64,000 nt of DNA from Paracoccaceae bacterium Fryx2 (GCA_032334235.1 JAVSGI010000005.1:2666001-2730000), one strand, 5' to 3'; shown: positions 1-10,755, numbered from the stretch's first letter. A program made the numbers and translations. Notes: generated by a model not told the origin, from the sequence alone.

Positions 1-4
1 TGAC

Positions 5-1618
5 ATGGCGATTACCTCTGCCAACCAGCTGGAACTGCTGCAAACCGCCGAAGCGGTGGCGCGTGAGAAGATGATCGACCCCGATCTGGTGATCCAGGCG
101 ATGGAGGAATCGCTCGCCCGGGCCGCCAAGTCGCGCTACGGGTCGGAGCTGGACATCCGGGTGCGGATCGACCGCAAGTCGGGGCGTGCGACGTTCGCGC
201 GCATCCGCACGGTGGTCGAGGACGACGCGCTGGAAAACCACCATGCGCAACTGACCGTGGCGCAGGCGAAAAGCCATCTGGCCGACCCCAAGGTGGGCGA
301 CGAGGTGATCGACGAGGTGCCGCCGGTCGATCTGGGCCGCATCGCCGCGCAAAGCGCCAAGCAGGTGATCCTGCAGAAGGTGCGCGAGGCCGAGCGCGAC
401 CGCCAGTTCGAAGAATTCAAGGACCGCAAGGGCACCATCATCAACGGCATGGTCAAGCGCGAGGAATACGGCAACATCATCGTCGATATCGGGCGCGGCG
501 AGGCGATCTTGCGGCGCAACGAGAAGATCGGCCGCGAAAGCTATCGCCCGAACGACCGCATCCGCGCCTACATCAAGGATGTGCGCCGCGAGGCGCGCGG
601 GCCGCAGGTTTTCCTTTCGCGCACCGATCCGCAGTTCATGGCGGAACTGTTCAAGATGGAAGTGCCGGAAATCTATGACAACATCATCGAGATCAAGGCC
701 GTGGCCCGTGACCCCGGCAGCCGCGCCAAGATCGCGGTGATTTCCTATGACAACTCGATCGACCCGGTCGGCGCCTGCGTCGGGATGCGCGGCAGCCGCG
801 TGCAGGCCGTGGTGAACGAGTTGCAGGGCGAAAAGATCGACATCATTCCGTGGAACGCCGATCAGGCGACCTTCCTCGTGAACGCGTTGCAGCCGGCCGA
901 GGTTTCCAAGGTGGTGATCGACGAGGAAGCGGGCAAGATCGAGGTCGTGGTTCCGGACGAGCAGCTTTCGCTGGCCATCGGGCGGCGCGGGCAGAACGTG
1001 CGGCTGGCCAGCCAGTTGACCGGGCTGGACATCGACATCGTGACCGAAAGCGATGAATCCACCCGCCGCCAGGCCGAGTTCACCGAACGCTCCAAGCTGT
1101 TCATGGACACGCTGGATATCGACGAGATGATGGCGCAACTGCTGGTGTCGGAAGGCTTCACCAATCTGGAGGAAGTCGCCTACGTCGATCTGGAAGAACT
1201 GCTGTCGATCGACGGGTTCGACGAGGGCACCGCGGGCGAGTTGCAGGCCCGCGCCCGCGACAACCTGGAGGCGGCCAACATCAAGGCGATGGAAACCGCC
1301 CGCGCGCTGGGCGTCGAGGACAGCCTGGTGAACTTCGAGGGCCTGACGCCGCAGATGCTGGAGGCGCTGGCCAAGGACAACATCAAGACGCTGGAAGACT
1401 TTGCCACCTGCGCCGACTGGGAACTGGCCGGCGGCTGGACCACGGTGAAGGGCCAGCGCGTCAAGGACGAGGGCGTGCTTGAAAAGTTTGACGTGTCGCT
1501 GGAAGAGGCGCAAACTTTGGTGATGACCGCGCGGGTCATGCTCGGCTGGGTGGACCCGACCGAACTGGAAGCCGAAACCGCCGAAGTCGACGACGAAGAC
1601 GAGGAGGCCGGCGCCTGA
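5..1618 (+). CDS. nusA: Transcription termination/antitermination factor NusA
   Basis: NusA binds RNA polymerase and nascent RNA and controls pausing, termination and antitermination. The 537-residue protein has the full family layout: an N-terminal polymerase-binding domain (about 1-130), an S1 domain (about 140-205, with GTIINGMVKR), two KH domains (GMRGSRVQAV near 262 and AIGRRGQNVR near 325), and two C-terminal helix-hairpin repeats (about 375-430 and 445-515) before an acidic tail. Bases 1-3 are TGA, which fits the end of rimP, the usual upstream gene, but that gene lies outside the window. The next gene starts 22 bases downstream, so this is the head of the visible nusA-ylxR-infB operon. 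The family call is secure. Confidence 0.97.
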   Translation: MAITSANQLELLQTAEAVAREKMIDPDLVIQAMEESLARAAKSRYGSELDIRVRIDRKSGRATFARIRTVVEDDALENHHAQLTVAQAKSHLADPKVGDEVIDEVPPVDLGRIAAQSAKQVILQKVREAERDRQFEEFKDRKGTIINGMVKREEYGNIIVDIGRGEAILRRNEKIGRESYRPNDRIRAYIKDVRREARGPQVFLSRTDPQFMAELFKMEVPEIYDNIIEIKAVARDPGSRAKIAVISYDNSIDPVGACVGMRGSRVQAVVNELQGEKIDIIPWNADQATFLVNALQPAEVSKVVIDEEAGKIEVVVPDEQLSLAIGRRGQNVRLASQLTGLDIDIVTESDESTRRQAEFTERSKLFMDTLDIDEMMAQLLVSEGFTNLEEVAYVDLEELLSIDGFDEGTAGELQARARDNLEAANIKAMETARALGVEDSLVNFEGLTPQMLEALAKDNIKTLEDFATCADWELAGGWTTVKGQRVKDEGVLEKFDVSLEEAQTLVMTARVMLGWVDPTELEAETAEVDDEDEEAGA

Positions 1619-1640
1619 AAGGGCCCTGGAGGAGACGCCC

Positions 1641-2303
1641 GTGACGCGCGGAGGCAGAGACGACAAGCGGGATGACCCCGAACGCCGGTGCATCGTGACC
1701 GGCGAAAGCCAGCCGGTGGCGGGATTGATCCGCTTCGGGCTGGGGCCGGACGGACAGGTGGTGCCGGATGTGCTGGGCCGCCTGCCGGGACGCGGGATGT
1801 ATGTGGTGGCCGACCGCAAGGCGATTGAAAAGGCGACCGCCCGGGGTCTGTTTGCCCGTGCGGCGAAAAAGCCCGTGACGGTGCCTGCCGGGCTGGCCGA
1901 TCTGGTCGAGACGCAGCTGGCGCGGCGGGTGGTCGATCTGATCAGCCTGGCGCGCAAGGCGGGCGATGCGGTCGGCGGGTTCGAAAAGGTGAAGGACTGG
2001 CTGACCAAGGGTCAGGCCGCGATCCTGATTCAGGCCAGCGACGGGTCGGAACGCGGCAAGACCAAGCTGCACCCGCCCGAGGGGCCCGAGACGTTCATCG
2101 GCTGTCTGACCGCCCGGGAATTGGGTTTGGCATTCGGCCGGGAACATGCAATACACGGCGCGCTTGCGGCTGGTGGACTCACAACGCTTGTTGTAGAGGA
2201 AGCGGCACGGCTCGCTGGATTACGTGAGCATCCGGGTGGCGCAGCCGCCGGGAGCGGGCAGGTCGACGGCGAGACCGTCGGAAGGGATACGAAAGACGCA
2301 TGA
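1641..2303 (+). CDS. ylxR: YlxR (DUF448) RNA-binding protein with C-terminal L7Ae-like half
   Basis: This 220-residue protein lies between nusA and infB, the classic place for ylxR. Residues about 12-90 carry the DUF448 signature (RRCIVTGE near 15-22 and GRGMYVV near 50), a fold thought to bind RNA. Residues from about 94 ([14 protein letters not shown]) resemble the L7Ae/YlxQ family, so the two separate Bacillus genes ylxR and ylxQ appear as one fusion, as is common in alphaproteobacteria. GTG start with GGAGGAGA a few bases upstream. The stop overlaps the infB ATG (ATGA), suggesting translational coupling. The exact role is not established; a function in translation or rRNA biology is inferred from position. 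Confidence 0.88.
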   Translation: MTRGGRDDKRDDPERRCIVTGESQPVAGLIRFGLGPDGQVVPDVLGRLPGRGMYVVADRKAIEKATARGLFARAAKKPVTVPAGLADLVETQLARRVVDLISLARKAGDAVGGFEKVKDWLTKGQAAILIQASDGSERGKTKLHPPEGPETFIGCLTARELGLAFGREHAIHGALAAGGLTTLVVEEAARLAGLREHPGGAAAGSGQVDGETVGRDTKDA

Positions 2304-4837
2304 GCGATACAGACGGTAAGAAACCCCTTGGCCTTGGCGGCGGGTCTCGGTCGGGTCAGGTGAAGCAGAGCTTCAGCCACGGCCGGACCAAGAGTGTCGT
2401 GGTCGAGACCAAGCGCAAGCGTGTCGTGGTTCCGAAGGCCGGCACACCTGGTGCCCCGGCAGCGGGCGCGGCATCGCATCTGGGCGACCCGTCGAAACGC
2501 CCGGCGGGCATTTCCGACGCCGAGATGGAACGCCGTCTGGCGGCGCTGCGCAATGCCAAGGCCCGCGAGGCCGAGGACGCGATCAAGCGTGCCGCCGATG
2601 ACAAGGTCCGCGAAGAGGACCGCCAGCGCCGCCGTGACGAGATCGAGGCCAAGGAAAAGGAAGAACGCGCCCGCGAAGAAGCGGCCCGCGTGAAGGCCGC
2701 CGAAGAGGCGCGCGCCAAGGCCGAGGCGGAAATCAACGCGCAACGTGCTGAAGATGCGCGCAAAACTCCGGCACCGCGGTCCGCGGCCGCTGCTCCGGCT
2801 GCGACCGAGGAGACGCCGCCGCGCGCCGCCGCCGCCGCCGCCGCCCCGGCTGGCGCCAAGCCCGGCCTTGCCCCGCGCAAGACCGAGCGCGAGCGTGAAG
2901 GCGACCGTGACCGCAACGCCAAGGCCAAGACCGACGATGCGCGCCGCACCGGCAAGCTGACCCTGAACGACGCGCTGGCCGGCGAAGGCGGGCGCACGCG
3001 CAGCCTTGCCGCGATGAAGCGCAAGCAGGAAAAGGCGCGCCAGAAGGCGATGGGCTTCAGCAAGCCCGAAAAGCAGGTGCGCGACGTGCAGCTGCCGGAA
3101 ACCATCGTGGTGCAGGAACTGGCGAACCGCATGGCGGAACGCGCGGCCGACGTGGTCAAGAGCCTCATGAAAATGGGCATGATGGTCACGATGAACCAGG
3201 CGATCGACGCCGACACCGCCGAACTGGTGATCGAGGAATCCGGTCACCGCACGGTGCGCGTGTCGGACAGCGACGTGGAACAGGTGATCGATTCGGTTGT
3301 CGATTCGGCCGAGGTGCTGGTGCCGCGCCCGCCGATCGTGACGATCATGGGGCACGTCGACCACGGCAAAACGTCGCTGCTGGATGCGATTCGCAAGACC
3401 AGCGTCGTTTCGGGCGAGGCCGGGGGCATCACCCAGCATATCGGGGCCTATCAGGTGACGACCGATTCGGGCGCCAAGCTGACCTTCCTCGACACACCGG
3501 GCCACGCCGCCTTCACCTCGATGCGGGCGCGCGGTGCGAATGTGACCGATATCGTGGTTCTGGTGGTGGCGGCCGACGATGCCGTGATGCCGCAGACGAT
3601 CGAGGCGATCAAGCACGCGAAAGCGGCCAACGTGCCGATGATCGTGGCGATCAACAAGGTCGACAAATACGACGCGAACCCGACCAAGGTCCGCACCGAC
3701 CTGCTGCAACATGAAGTCGTGGTCGAAGCCATGTCCGGCGACGTGCTGGACGTGGAGGTTTCGGCCAAGACCGGGCAGGGGCTGGACAAGCTGCTGGAGG
3801 CGATTGCGCTTCAGGCGGAAATCCTCGATCTGCGCGCCAACCCGGCGCGGTCGGCCTCGGGTGCGGTGATCGAAGCCAAGCTTGACGTGGGTCGTGGCCC
3901 GGTGGCGACCGTTCTGGTGCAGAACGGCACGCTGAAAAAGGGCGACATCTTCGTGGTCGGCGAACAGTGGGGCAAGGTGCGCGCCCTGATCAACGACCAG
4001 GGCGAGCGGATCGACGAAGCCGGGCCGTCGGTTCCGGTGGAGGTTCTGGGCCTTTCGGGCACGCCGTCGGCCGGCGACACGCTGAACGTGGTGGAAACCG
4101 AAGCGCAGGCGCGCGAGATCGCGGACTATCGCGAAAAAGCCGCCAAGGACAAGCGCGCCGCCGTGGGCGCCTCGACCACGCTGGAACAGCTGATGGCGAA
4201 GGCCAAGGCGGACCAGAGCGTGACCGAACTGCCGCTGGTGGTGAAGGCCGACGTTCAGGGCTCTGCCGAGGCGATCGTTCAGGCACTGGAAAAGATCGGC
4301 AACGACGAGGTGCGCGTGCGCGTGCTGCACTACGGTGTGGGCGCGATCACCGAAACCGACATCGGGCTGGCCGAAGCCTCTGGCGCGCCGGTCATCGGGT
4401 TCAACGTGCGGGCCAATGCCTCGGCCCGGACCACCGCGAACCAGAAGGGTGTCGAGGTGCGCTATTACAGCGTGATCTATGACCTGGTGGATGACGTGAA
4501 GGCGGCGGCCTCGGGCCTGCTGAAGGCGGAAGTGCGCGAAACCTTCATCGGTTACGCGACCATCAAGGAAGTGTTCAAGGTTACCGGCATCGGCAACGTC
4601 GCGGGTTGCCTGGTCACCGAAGGCATCGCCCGCCGGTCGGCCGGCGTGCGCCTGCTGCGCGACAGCGTCGTGATCCACGAGGGCACGCTGAAGACGCTGA
4701 AACGCTTCAAGGACGAAGTGAAGGAAGTGCAGTCCGGCCAGGAATGCGGCATGGCGTTCGAGCGTTACGACGATGTGCGCGCGGGCGACGTGATCGAGAT
4801 CTTCGAACGCGAGGAGGTCCAGCGCAAGCTGGCCTGA
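2300..4837 (+). CDS. infB: Translation initiation factor IF-2
   Basis: IF-2 is the GTPase that places initiator fMet-tRNA on the 30S subunit and promotes 50S joining. The 845-residue protein starts with the IF2-associated segment ([19 protein letters not shown]). A long charged, alanine-rich linker follows to about residue 255. The G domain has G1 GHVDHGKT near 350, G3 DTPGHAAF near 397 and G4 NKVD near 451. Domains II-IV and the fMet-tRNA-binding C-terminal domain follow. The alanine run near residues 175-185 is encoded by a GCC repeat and is normal linker. The start overlaps the ylxR stop by 4 bases, and a strong intrinsic terminator follows 17 bases after the stop. Confidence 0.97.
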   Translation: MSDTDGKKPLGLGGGSRSGQVKQSFSHGRTKSVVVETKRKRVVVPKAGTPGAPAAGAASHLGDPSKRPAGISDAEMERRLAALRNAKAREAEDAIKRAADDKVREEDRQRRRDEIEAKEKEERAREEAARVKAAEEARAKAEAEINAQRAEDARKTPAPRSAAAAPAATEETPPRAAAAAAAPAGAKPGLAPRKTEREREGDRDRNAKAKTDDARRTGKLTLNDALAGEGGRTRSLAAMKRKQEKARQKAMGFSKPEKQVRDVQLPETIVVQELANRMAERAADVVKSLMKMGMMVTMNQAIDADTAELVIEESGHRTVRVSDSDVEQVIDSVVDSAEVLVPRPPIVTIMGHVDHGKTSLLDAIRKTSVVSGEAGGITQHIGAYQVTTDSGAKLTFLDTPGHAAFTSMRARGANVTDIVVLVVAADDAVMPQTIEAIKHAKAANVPMIVAINKVDKYDANPTKVRTDLLQHEVVVEAMSGDVLDVEVSAKTGQGLDKLLEAIALQAEILDLRANPARSASGAVIEAKLDVGRGPVATVLVQNGTLKKGDIFVVGEQWGKVRALINDQGERIDEAGPSVPVEVLGLSGTPSAGDTLNVVETEAQAREIADYREKAAKDKRAAVGASTTLEQLMAKAKADQSVTELPLVVKADVQGSAEAIVQALEKIGNDEVRVRVLHYGVGAITETDIGLAEASGAPVIGFNVRANASARTTANQKGVEVRYYSVIYDLVDDVKAAASGLLKAEVRETFIGYATIKEVFKVTGIGNVAGCLVTEGIARRSAGVRLLRDSVVIHEGTLKTLKRFKDEVKEVQSGQECGMAFERYDDVRAGDVIEIFEREEVQRKLA

Positions 4838-4854
4838 TCTGTCGACGGAAACAG

Positions 4855-4884
4855 AAAGGCCGGGCATCGCGCCCGGCCTTTTTT
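4855..4884 (+). terminator. Intrinsic terminator after infB
   Basis: An 8-bp perfect stem GGCCGGGC/GCCCGGCC around a five-base loop is preceded by AAA and followed by six T. It ends the nusA-ylxR-infB transcript. The flanking A and T runs let it work on the minus strand too, where the small gene at 4901-5041 runs towards it. Confidence 0.9.
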
Positions 4885-4900
4885 CATTCGTGTCGCGCGA

Positions 4901-5041
4901 TCAGGTTGCGCGGGCCGAGGCCACCGGATAGCCGGCAAAGGTCTTTTCGTCGACGCGGACCAGAAGCTTGCCATCGGCCAGTTGCCCGACGACGACCCCC
5001 TGCACCGAAACACAGCTTCCCAGCGTGATTGTCCTCAGCAT
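4901..5041 (-). CDS. Small protein of 46 residues, unknown function
   Basis: A 46-residue frame starts ATG (MLRTITLGSCVSVQG) and ends TGA just before the bidirectional infB terminator. GGGGGAAGC lies six to ten bases upstream as a ribosome site, and a good sigma-70-like promoter sits immediately upstream on the same strand. Codon use is typical of the neighbours (third-position G/C). The pattern of short alternating hydrophobic segments (VSVQGVVVGQL, GKLLVRV) suggests a small beta-barrel, but this is only an impression. No family is recognised. Promoter, ribosome site and terminator together argue for a real gene. Confidence 0.6.
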   Translation of the reverse strand: MLRTITLGSCVSVQGVVVGQLADGKLLVRVDEKTFAGYPVASARAT

Positions 5042-5066
5042 GTGCTTCCCCCAAAGCAATTCTGTC

Positions 5067-5096
5067 ATAATGTCAGGATAGTCTGCAGAATGTTAA
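5067..5096 (-). promoter_or_regulatory. Sigma-70-like promoter for the 46-residue gene
   Basis: Reading the minus strand, TTAACA (5096-5091) and CATTAT (5072-5067) are separated by 18 bases. They lie in a locally A/T-rich patch about 25 bases upstream of the ATG at 5041. The A/T richness stands out against the surrounding G+C-rich DNA. Confidence 0.5.
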
Positions 5097-5165
5097 AAAA
5101 AACTGGAACTTTCGTCGTATAGCCCGATTTGCGTGCGACAAATGAACGTATCGGCGTTGTGGCGC

Positions 5166-5564
5166 CTACAACCAGTCGCGAAGGATGGGAATCAGCGGCA
5201 CATCCGCAGGTGGCATCGGGTAGTCGCGCAAATTCTGGGCTTTGACCCAGGCAAGGCGCTGCCCTTCGCGGGGCTGGGCAATACCCTCCCAGCGGCGGCA
5301 GGCGAAAAGCGGCATCAGCAGGTGGAAATCAGGGTAGCCGTGGCTGGCGAAGGTCAGGGGGGCAAGACAGCTTTTCCAGGTGTCGATGCCCAGTTCCTCC
5401 TTCAGCTCGCGGATCAGGGCGGCCTCGGGCGATTCGCCGGGTTCGACCTTGCCGCCCGGAAACTCCCAGAGCCCCGCCAGCGATTTGCCCTCCGGGCGCT
5501 GGGCCAGCAGAACCCGGCCGTCGCTGTCGATCAGCGCGACGGCCGAGACGAGGAGGATCTTCAC
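5166..5564 (-). CDS. mutT: MutT-type Nudix (8-oxo-dGTP) pyrophosphatase
   Basis: MutT hydrolyses 8-oxo-dGTP to the monophosphate and so removes a mutagenic nucleotide. The 132-residue protein has a complete Nudix box, G38-x5-E44-x7-R52-E-L-x-E56-E57-x-G59-I, inside the usual alpha/beta/alpha sandwich. The length matches E. coli MutT (129). Its ATG overlaps the argJ stop by four bases (5561-5564), so the two are translationally coupled. The argJ-mutT pairing is common in alphaproteobacteria. Substrate preference within the Nudix family cannot be settled from sequence alone, but the short MutT-like form favours 8-oxo-dGTP. Confidence 0.88.
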   Translation of the reverse strand: MKILLVSAVALIDSDGRVLLAQRPEGKSLAGLWEFPGGKVEPGESPEAALIRELKEELGIDTWKSCLAPLTFASHGYPDFHLLMPLFACRRWEGIAQPREGQRLAWVKAQNLRDYPMPPADVPLIPILRDWL

Positions 5565-6961
5565 GACCGGTAGTCGGCGTTGATGTCGATGTAGCGGTGG
5601 GTCAGGTCGCAGGTCCAGACCGAGCGGGCGGCCGTGCCAAGCCCCATGTCGACAGCGATCACCAGATCCTGCTGGCGCATGTAGGCCGCGCCGTCATCCT
5701 CGCGGTAGTCGGGGTTGCGCCAGCCCTTTTCGGCCACAAGGATGTCGCCGAAGCGGATCGACAGGCGGTCGCGGTCGGCGGTTGCGCCGGATTTGCCGAT
5801 CGCGGCGACGATGCGGCCCCAGTTCGGGTCTTCGCCCGCGATGGCGGTTTTCACCAGCGGCGAGTTGGCGATGGCGAAGGCGATCTTCGTTGCGTCCTCG
5901 GGGATGGCGGCTCCGGTCACGCGGATCTCGACGAACTTGGTGGCGCCCTCGCCGTCGCGGATCACCTGATGCGCGAGGTCTTTCATCACGCGGCGCAGGG
6001 CGGCCTCGAACGCCTTGGCGACGGCGCCCTTGACCTCGGCTGCCGCCGACTTGCCGGTGGCGGCGAGGATCAGCGCGTCGGAGGTCGAGGTGTCGCTGTC
6101 GACGGTGATCGCGTTGAACGTGTCGTCCATGTTGCGCGACAGGAACTTCTGCAGGCTGGTCTGGCTGATCTTCGCATCGGTGAAGATGTAGACCAGCATC
6201 GTCGCCATGTCGGGCGCGATCATGCCCGAGCCCTTGGCGATGCCCGCAATGTGGATCGGGCCGCCCTCGCCCTGAATCGTGGCGGTGGCGCCCTTGGGGA
6301 AGGTGTCGGTTGTCATCATCGCCTGCGCCGCCATGTCGATGGCGTCGCTGCGCAGGCCCGCGACCAGCGCGGGCACGGCGGCGGTGATGCGGTCATGCGG
6401 CAGGGGTTCGCCGATCACCCCGGTGGAGGAGGAGAAGACGCGGCTGGCGGGCATGTCGAGCGCGGCGGCCACGGCGGCGGTCACGGCGGTGACGGAAGCC
6501 TGGCCCGCCGCGCCGGTGAAGGCGTTGGCGTTGCCGGAGTTCACGATGATCGCGGCGCCGGCGCCCGGCGGCACCTTCGTCGCCAGCTTGGCCTGGCAAT
6601 CGAGCACGCAGGCGGCGCGGGTGGTGGAGCGGGTGAAGGCCCCGGCGATGACGGTGCCGGGGTCGAGCCGCACCAGCATCACGTCCTTGCGGTGCTTGTA
6701 GCGCACCCCGGCCTCGACCGCCGAAAAGGCGACGCCCGCGATGGGCGGCATGTCGGGAAAGCCGTCCGCCGGGGCAAGGGGCGACACCGGCTTGGCGGTG
6801 ATCTTGACCACGGCGGCATCCATCGCGCCCACCGCCGCCTCGGTCGCGGCGGTCAGGGCGGCACCGGCGGCGGCACCGACCGGGGCGGCAGCTTCGGCCA
6901 GGGCCTGCTTGAGCTTTTTCTTCAGCGTCTTCGCTTCGGCTTTCCAGTCGGTCTTGGCCAT
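5561..6961 (-). CDS. argJ: Bifunctional ornithine acetyltransferase/N-acetylglutamate synthase ArgJ, N-terminally extended
   Basis: ArgJ transfers the acetyl group from N-acetylornithine to glutamate, giving the cyclic arginine pathway. The precursor self-cleaves at an Ala-Thr bond; the motif ATMLVY is present near residue 253, with the nucleophilic Thr intact. The C-terminal TCDLTHRYIDINADYRS is typical. The protein is 466 residues, against about 405-415 for most ArgJ proteins. The excess is an N-terminal Lys/Ala-rich helix of about 53 residues before the conserved ITAKPVSPLAP. The far start at 6961 has GGGGGG upstream; ATG at residue 47 is an alternative. The gene lies between the upstream parvulin gene and the overlapping mutT. 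Confidence 0.93.
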   Translation of the reverse strand: MAKTDWKAEAKTLKKKLKQALAEAAAPVGAAAGAALTAATEAAVGAMDAAVVKITAKPVSPLAPADGFPDMPPIAGVAFSAVEAGVRYKHRKDVMLVRLDPGTVIAGAFTRSTTRAACVLDCQAKLATKVPPGAGAAIIVNSGNANAFTGAAGQASVTAVTAAVAAALDMPASRVFSSSTGVIGEPLPHDRITAAVPALVAGLRSDAIDMAAQAMMTTDTFPKGATATIQGEGGPIHIAGIAKGSGMIAPDMATMLVYIFTDAKISQTSLQKFLSRNMDDTFNAITVDSDTSTSDALILAATGKSAAAEVKGAVAKAFEAALRRVMKDLAHQVIRDGEGATKFVEIRVTGAAIPEDATKIAFAIANSPLVKTAIAGEDPNWGRIVAAIGKSGATADRDRLSIRFGDILVAEKGWRNPDYREDDGAAYMRQQDLVIAVDMGLGTAARSVWTCDLTHRYIDINADYRS

Positions 6962-6985
6962 TCTTGCCCCCCGGGGTCAGGTGGA

Positions 6986-7831
6986 TTACTTGTCGAGCAA
7001 CGTCTGATCCTTGAGCGTCGCCGGGTCAATCCCTTCACCGGGGCGGGTGATGGTGGCGGCGGCGGTCACGGCGGCGACATGGGCATCGACGGCGGCCTTC
7101 TCGATCTCGGCGGCAAGGTCGTCGCGCATGTCGTCCAGTGCCGGGGCCGAGGCGATGCGGGTTTCGCTGAGCTTGACCAGATGCCAGCCGAACTGGGTCT
7201 GGATCGGGCCGGAGACCTGACCGACGGTCATGCCGACCACCGCATCCTCGAACGGCTTGACCATCATGCCAAGCCCGAACCAGCCCAGATCGCCGCCATT
7301 GGCCGCCGACCCGTCGGAGGAGTTGACCTTTGCAAGCTCGGCAAAGTCGGCGCCGCCGTCGATCTGCGCCTTGAGGTCGCGCGCCTTGTCCTCGGTTTCG
7401 ACGAGGATGTGGGCGGCGTGGTATTCGGTCTGGGCCACCGCATCCTTGAAGCGGGCGTCGTAGGCGGCCTGCAGCGCCGCGTCGGTCACCGCGCCGGTGA
7501 CGACGCCGCGCAGGGCCGCGCCCGACAGGTAGCCGCGGCGTTCGTTTTCCAGCGCGATCTCGTCACGCTTGGTCAGCTTGCCCTCGACCGACTGCGACAG
7601 GGCGACCTGCTGGATCATCTGTTCCAGAATGCCCTTGAACAGCACGTCGTCGGGCAGGGCCTGGTATTGCTCGGGCAGGGTGTCGCGCAGCACGATCATC
7701 TGGCCCAGCGTGATTTCGGTGCCGTTGACGGTGGCCATCACGGTGTCGGCGCCAAGGTCGGCGGCGGCAGCGGGTGCGGCCAGCGCGGCGCAGACGGCCA
7801 GAGTCGGCCAGAATCTTGTCAGTTTTGCCAT
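6986..7831 (-). CDS. Periplasmic parvulin-type peptidyl-prolyl cis-trans isomerase
   Basis: A secreted folding helper. Residues 1-23 form a signal peptide ending in PAAAA. Residues about 30-130 form a SurA/PrsA-like helical chaperone region. The parvulin domain spans about 136-230 ([47 protein letters not shown]). Length 281 residues suits the PpiC/PrsA-like family. A strong ribosome site (CAGGAGG) lies nine bases before the ATG. It lies 24 bases upstream of argJ on the same strand and is divergent from secA, placing an exported-protein chaperone back to back with the Sec motor. Confidence 0.87.
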   Translation of the reverse strand: MAKLTRFWPTLAVCAALAAPAAAADLGADTVMATVNGTEITLGQMIVLRDTLPEQYQALPDDVLFKGILEQMIQQVALSQSVEGKLTKRDEIALENERRGYLSGAALRGVVTGAVTDAALQAAYDARFKDAVAQTEYHAAHILVETEDKARDLKAQIDGGADFAELAKVNSSDGSAANGGDLGWFGLGMMVKPFEDAVVGMTVGQVSGPIQTQFGWHLVKLSETRIASAPALDDMRDDLAAEIEKAAVDAHVAAVTAAATITRPGEGIDPATLKDQTLLDK

Positions 7832-7869
7832 TGCGGCACCTCCTGCACGGGCCGCGACCGTGCGCGGCG

Positions 7870-7898
7870 TTGACTATGCCGTGCCAGCCCCTTACATC
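7870..7898 (+). promoter_or_regulatory. Candidate secA promoter
   Basis: TTGACT and TACATC are separated by 17 bases in the 206-base divergent region between the isomerase gene and secA. This would give a leader of about 130 bases. I see no clear secM-like leader peptide in it. Confidence 0.45.
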
Positions 7899-8037
7899 GC
7901 GGGAGTCGCGTGAGACAGGGTTGGCCCGGACCTTCAGCGTTCTTCTAGGGAAGGCGGCGCAGGCGGGCAAGCCCATAGGCTCACACGATCATGTCAAGAA
8001 AGACTTGGCTTGTCAGGAACGACCAGGCGGAGAAAAC

Positions 8038-10755
8038 ATGCTGGGTCTCGGAACGCTTGCACGGAAACTGTTCGGCACCCCCAACGATCGCAAGGTCAAA
8101 TCGGCTCGCCCGCTGGTCGCCAGGATCAACGCGCTGGAGCCGGAATTCCAGGCGCTGTCGGATGACGGAATCAAGGAAAAGACCCGCGCGCTGATGGCGC
8201 GGGCGCAGGGTGGCGAAAGCCTTGACGACCTGCTGCCGGAGGCCTTTGCCAACTGCCGCGAGGCGGCGCGCCGCGCGCTTGGCCTGCGGGCCTTCGATGT
8301 GCAGCTGAAGGGCGGGATCTTCCTGCATCAGGGCAACATCGCGGAAATGAAGACGGGCGAGGGCAAGACCCTGGTCGCGACGCTGCCCGCCTATCTGAAC
8401 GCGCTGGCGGGCAAGGGCGTGCATGTCGTCACGGTGAACGACTACCTTGCCAAGCGCGATGCCGAATGGATGGGCAAGGTCTATGGCGCGCTTGGTCTGA
8501 CGACCGGCGTGGTTTACCCCTATCAGCCCGAGGCCGAAAAACGTGCCGCTTACCGGGCCGACATCACCTATGCCACCAACAACGAGCTTGGCTTCGATTA
8601 CCTGCGCGACAACATGAAGGGCAGCATCGAGGAAATGAACCAGCGCGGGCATTTCTATGCCATCGTGGACGAGGTTGACAGCATCCTGATCGACGAGGCG
8701 CGCACGCCGCTGATCATCTCGGGGCCGAGCCAGGACCGCAGCGACCTTTACCAGAAGGTTGACGCGATCATCCCCGACCTCGGGCCCGAGCATTTCAAGC
8801 TGGACGAAAAGACCCGCAACGTCACCTATACCGAGGACGGCAACGAGTTCATCGAACAGCGCCTGCTGGCCGTGGGGCTGCTGCCCGAAGGCCAGACGCT
8901 TTACGACCCCGAAAGCACCACGCTGGTGCATCATGTGACGCAGGCGCTGCGGGCGCACAAGCTGTTCACCCGTGATCAGCAATACATCGTGCGCGACAAC
9001 GAGGTGATGCTGATCGACGAGTTCACCGGGCGGATGATGCGCGGGCGGCGGCTGTCTGACGGGTTGCATCAGGCGATCGAGGCCAAGGAAAATGTGCAGA
9101 TCCAGCCCGAGAACGTGACGCTGGCGTCCGTCACCTTCCAGAACTATTTCCGGCTTTACGAAAAGCTGGCGGGCATGACCGGCACGGCCACCACCGAGGC
9201 CGAGGAGTTCATGGAAATCTACGGGCTGGGCGTGGTCGAAGTGCCGACCAACCGGCCGATCAAGCGCCATGACGAACATGATCAGGTCTACCGCACGGCG
9301 CGCGAGAAATTCGCAGGCGTGGTGGCCTCGATTCAAGAGGCCCATTCCAGGGGGCAGCCGATTCTGGTCGGCACCACATCCATCGACAAGTCGGAATTCC
9401 TGTCGGGCCTGCTGACCGCCGAAGGGTTGCCGCACAATGTGCTGAACGCCCGCCAGCATGAACAGGAAGCGCAGATCGTCGCAGATGCCGGGAAGCCCGG
9501 CGCGGTGACCATCGCCACCAACATGGCCGGTCGCGGCACCGACATCCAGCTTGGCGGCAACGTCGAGATGAAGGTGATGCAGGCGATTGCCGCCGACCCG
9601 AGCGTGCATCCCGACGAGGTGCGCGCCCGGATCGAGGCCGAACATGCCGACGACAAGGCCAAGGTGATCGAGGCGGGCGGGCTGTTCGTGCTGGCGACCG
9701 AGCGCCACGAAAGCCGGCGGATCGACAACCAGTTGCGCGGCCGTTCGGGGCGGCAGGGCGACCCGGGGCGGTCTTCGTTCTTCCTGAGCCTGGAAGACGA
9801 CCTGATGCGGATCTTCGGCTCTGAACGCCTGGACAAGGTGCTGTCGAAGCTGGGGATGAAAGAGGGCGAGGCCATAATTCACCCCTGGGTCAACAAGAGC
9901 CTGGAAAAGGCGCAAGCCAAGGTCGAGGGCCGCAACTTCGACATCCGCAAGCAATTGCTGAAGTTCGACGACGTGATGAACGACCAGCGCAAGGCGATCT
10001 TTGCCCAGCGGCTGGACATCATGCAGGCCGAGGATCTGTCGGAGATCGCGCGCGACATGCGCTATCAGGTGATCGACGACCTGCTGGACAGCTTCGTTCC
10101 CGCCCGGTCCTACGCCGACCAGTGGGATGTCGAGGGGCTTCATGCGGCCTGCGCCGAAAAGCTGGCGCTGGATCTGCCGGCGGCCGACTGGGCGCGCGAG
10201 GATGGCGTTGACCAGCAGGTGCTGCGCGAACGGATCGGGGCCGCCAGCGACCGGCTGATGGCCGAAAAGCTGGAGGCTTTCGGGTCGGCCACCATGCGCA
10301 ACATCGAAAAGCAGGTGCTGCTGCAGATCATCGACGCCAAGTGGCGCGAGCATCTGCTGACACTGGAACACCTGCGCTCGGTCGTGGGGTTCCGCAGCTA
10401 TGCCCAGCGCGACCCGCTGTCGGAATACAAGACCGAGGCGTTCGGGATGTTCGAGTCGATGCTGAACTCGATGCGGCAGGACGTGACGCAGCGTCTGGCG
10501 CAGGTGCGCCCGCTGAGCCAGGCCGAACAGGACGCAATGATCGCGCAGCTGACGGCGCAGCAGGGTGCCGCCCCGGCGGCGTCCGCTGCGGCGGAACCCG
10601 AGCCGGAACCGGCGCCCGCCCCCGAACCCCCTCCCGCGCGGCTGCCGGGGTTCGACGAGGCCGACCCCGCGACCTGGGGTGCCCCGGCGCGCAACGACCT
10701 GTGCCCCTGCGGGTCGGGCAAGAAGTTCAAGCATTGCCACGGCGTGCTGGCCTGA
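8038..10755 (+). CDS. secA: Preprotein translocase ATPase SecA
   Basis: SecA drives secretory proteins through SecYEG by ATP hydrolysis. The 905-residue protein has Walker A MKTGEGKT near 104-111, the DEVD box ([21 protein letters not shown] region) near 210, and the second nucleotide domain with [10 protein letters not shown] and [13 protein letters not shown]. It ends in a Pro/Ala-Glu linker and the zinc-binding tail C889-x-C891...C900-H901, which binds SecB. The start is the ATG following GGCGGAGAAAAC. An intrinsic terminator follows 24 bases after the stop. Confidence 0.98.
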   Translation: MLGLGTLARKLFGTPNDRKVKSARPLVARINALEPEFQALSDDGIKEKTRALMARAQGGESLDDLLPEAFANCREAARRALGLRAFDVQLKGGIFLHQGNIAEMKTGEGKTLVATLPAYLNALAGKGVHVVTVNDYLAKRDAEWMGKVYGALGLTTGVVYPYQPEAEKRAAYRADITYATNNELGFDYLRDNMKGSIEEMNQRGHFYAIVDEVDSILIDEARTPLIISGPSQDRSDLYQKVDAIIPDLGPEHFKLDEKTRNVTYTEDGNEFIEQRLLAVGLLPEGQTLYDPESTTLVHHVTQALRAHKLFTRDQQYIVRDNEVMLIDEFTGRMMRGRRLSDGLHQAIEAKENVQIQPENVTLASVTFQNYFRLYEKLAGMTGTATTEAEEFMEIYGLGVVEVPTNRPIKRHDEHDQVYRTAREKFAGVVASIQEAHSRGQPILVGTTSIDKSEFLSGLLTAEGLPHNVLNARQHEQEAQIVADAGKPGAVTIATNMAGRGTDIQLGGNVEMKVMQAIAADPSVHPDEVRARIEAEHADDKAKVIEAGGLFVLATERHESRRIDNQLRGRSGRQGDPGRSSFFLSLEDDLMRIFGSERLDKVLSKLGMKEGEAIIHPWVNKSLEKAQAKVEGRNFDIRKQLLKFDDVMNDQRKAIFAQRLDIMQAEDLSEIARDMRYQVIDDLLDSFVPARSYADQWDVEGLHAACAEKLALDLPAADWAREDGVDQQVLRERIGAASDRLMAEKLEAFGSATMRNIEKQVLLQIIDAKWREHLLTLEHLRSVVGFRSYAQRDPLSEYKTEAFGMFESMLNSMRQDVTQRLAQVRPLSQAEQDAMIAQLTAQQGAAPAASAAAEPEPEPAPAPEPPPARLPGFDEADPATWGAPARNDLCPCGSGKKFKHCHGVLA

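Noticed and set aside
2822-2850. GCC repeat inside infB as a phase-variable microsatellite
   Set aside because: It encodes the variable alanine linker of IF-2 and a change would frameshift an essential gene; repeat units are imperfect.
2030-4867. Very long open frame antisense to infB, with others antisense to gltB (36451-41064), secA and dnaK
   Set aside because: Long antisense frames are expected in G+C-rich DNA. The sense frames are clear housekeeping genes, and the antisense proteins have His/Arg/Gly-biased composition and no ribosome sites.
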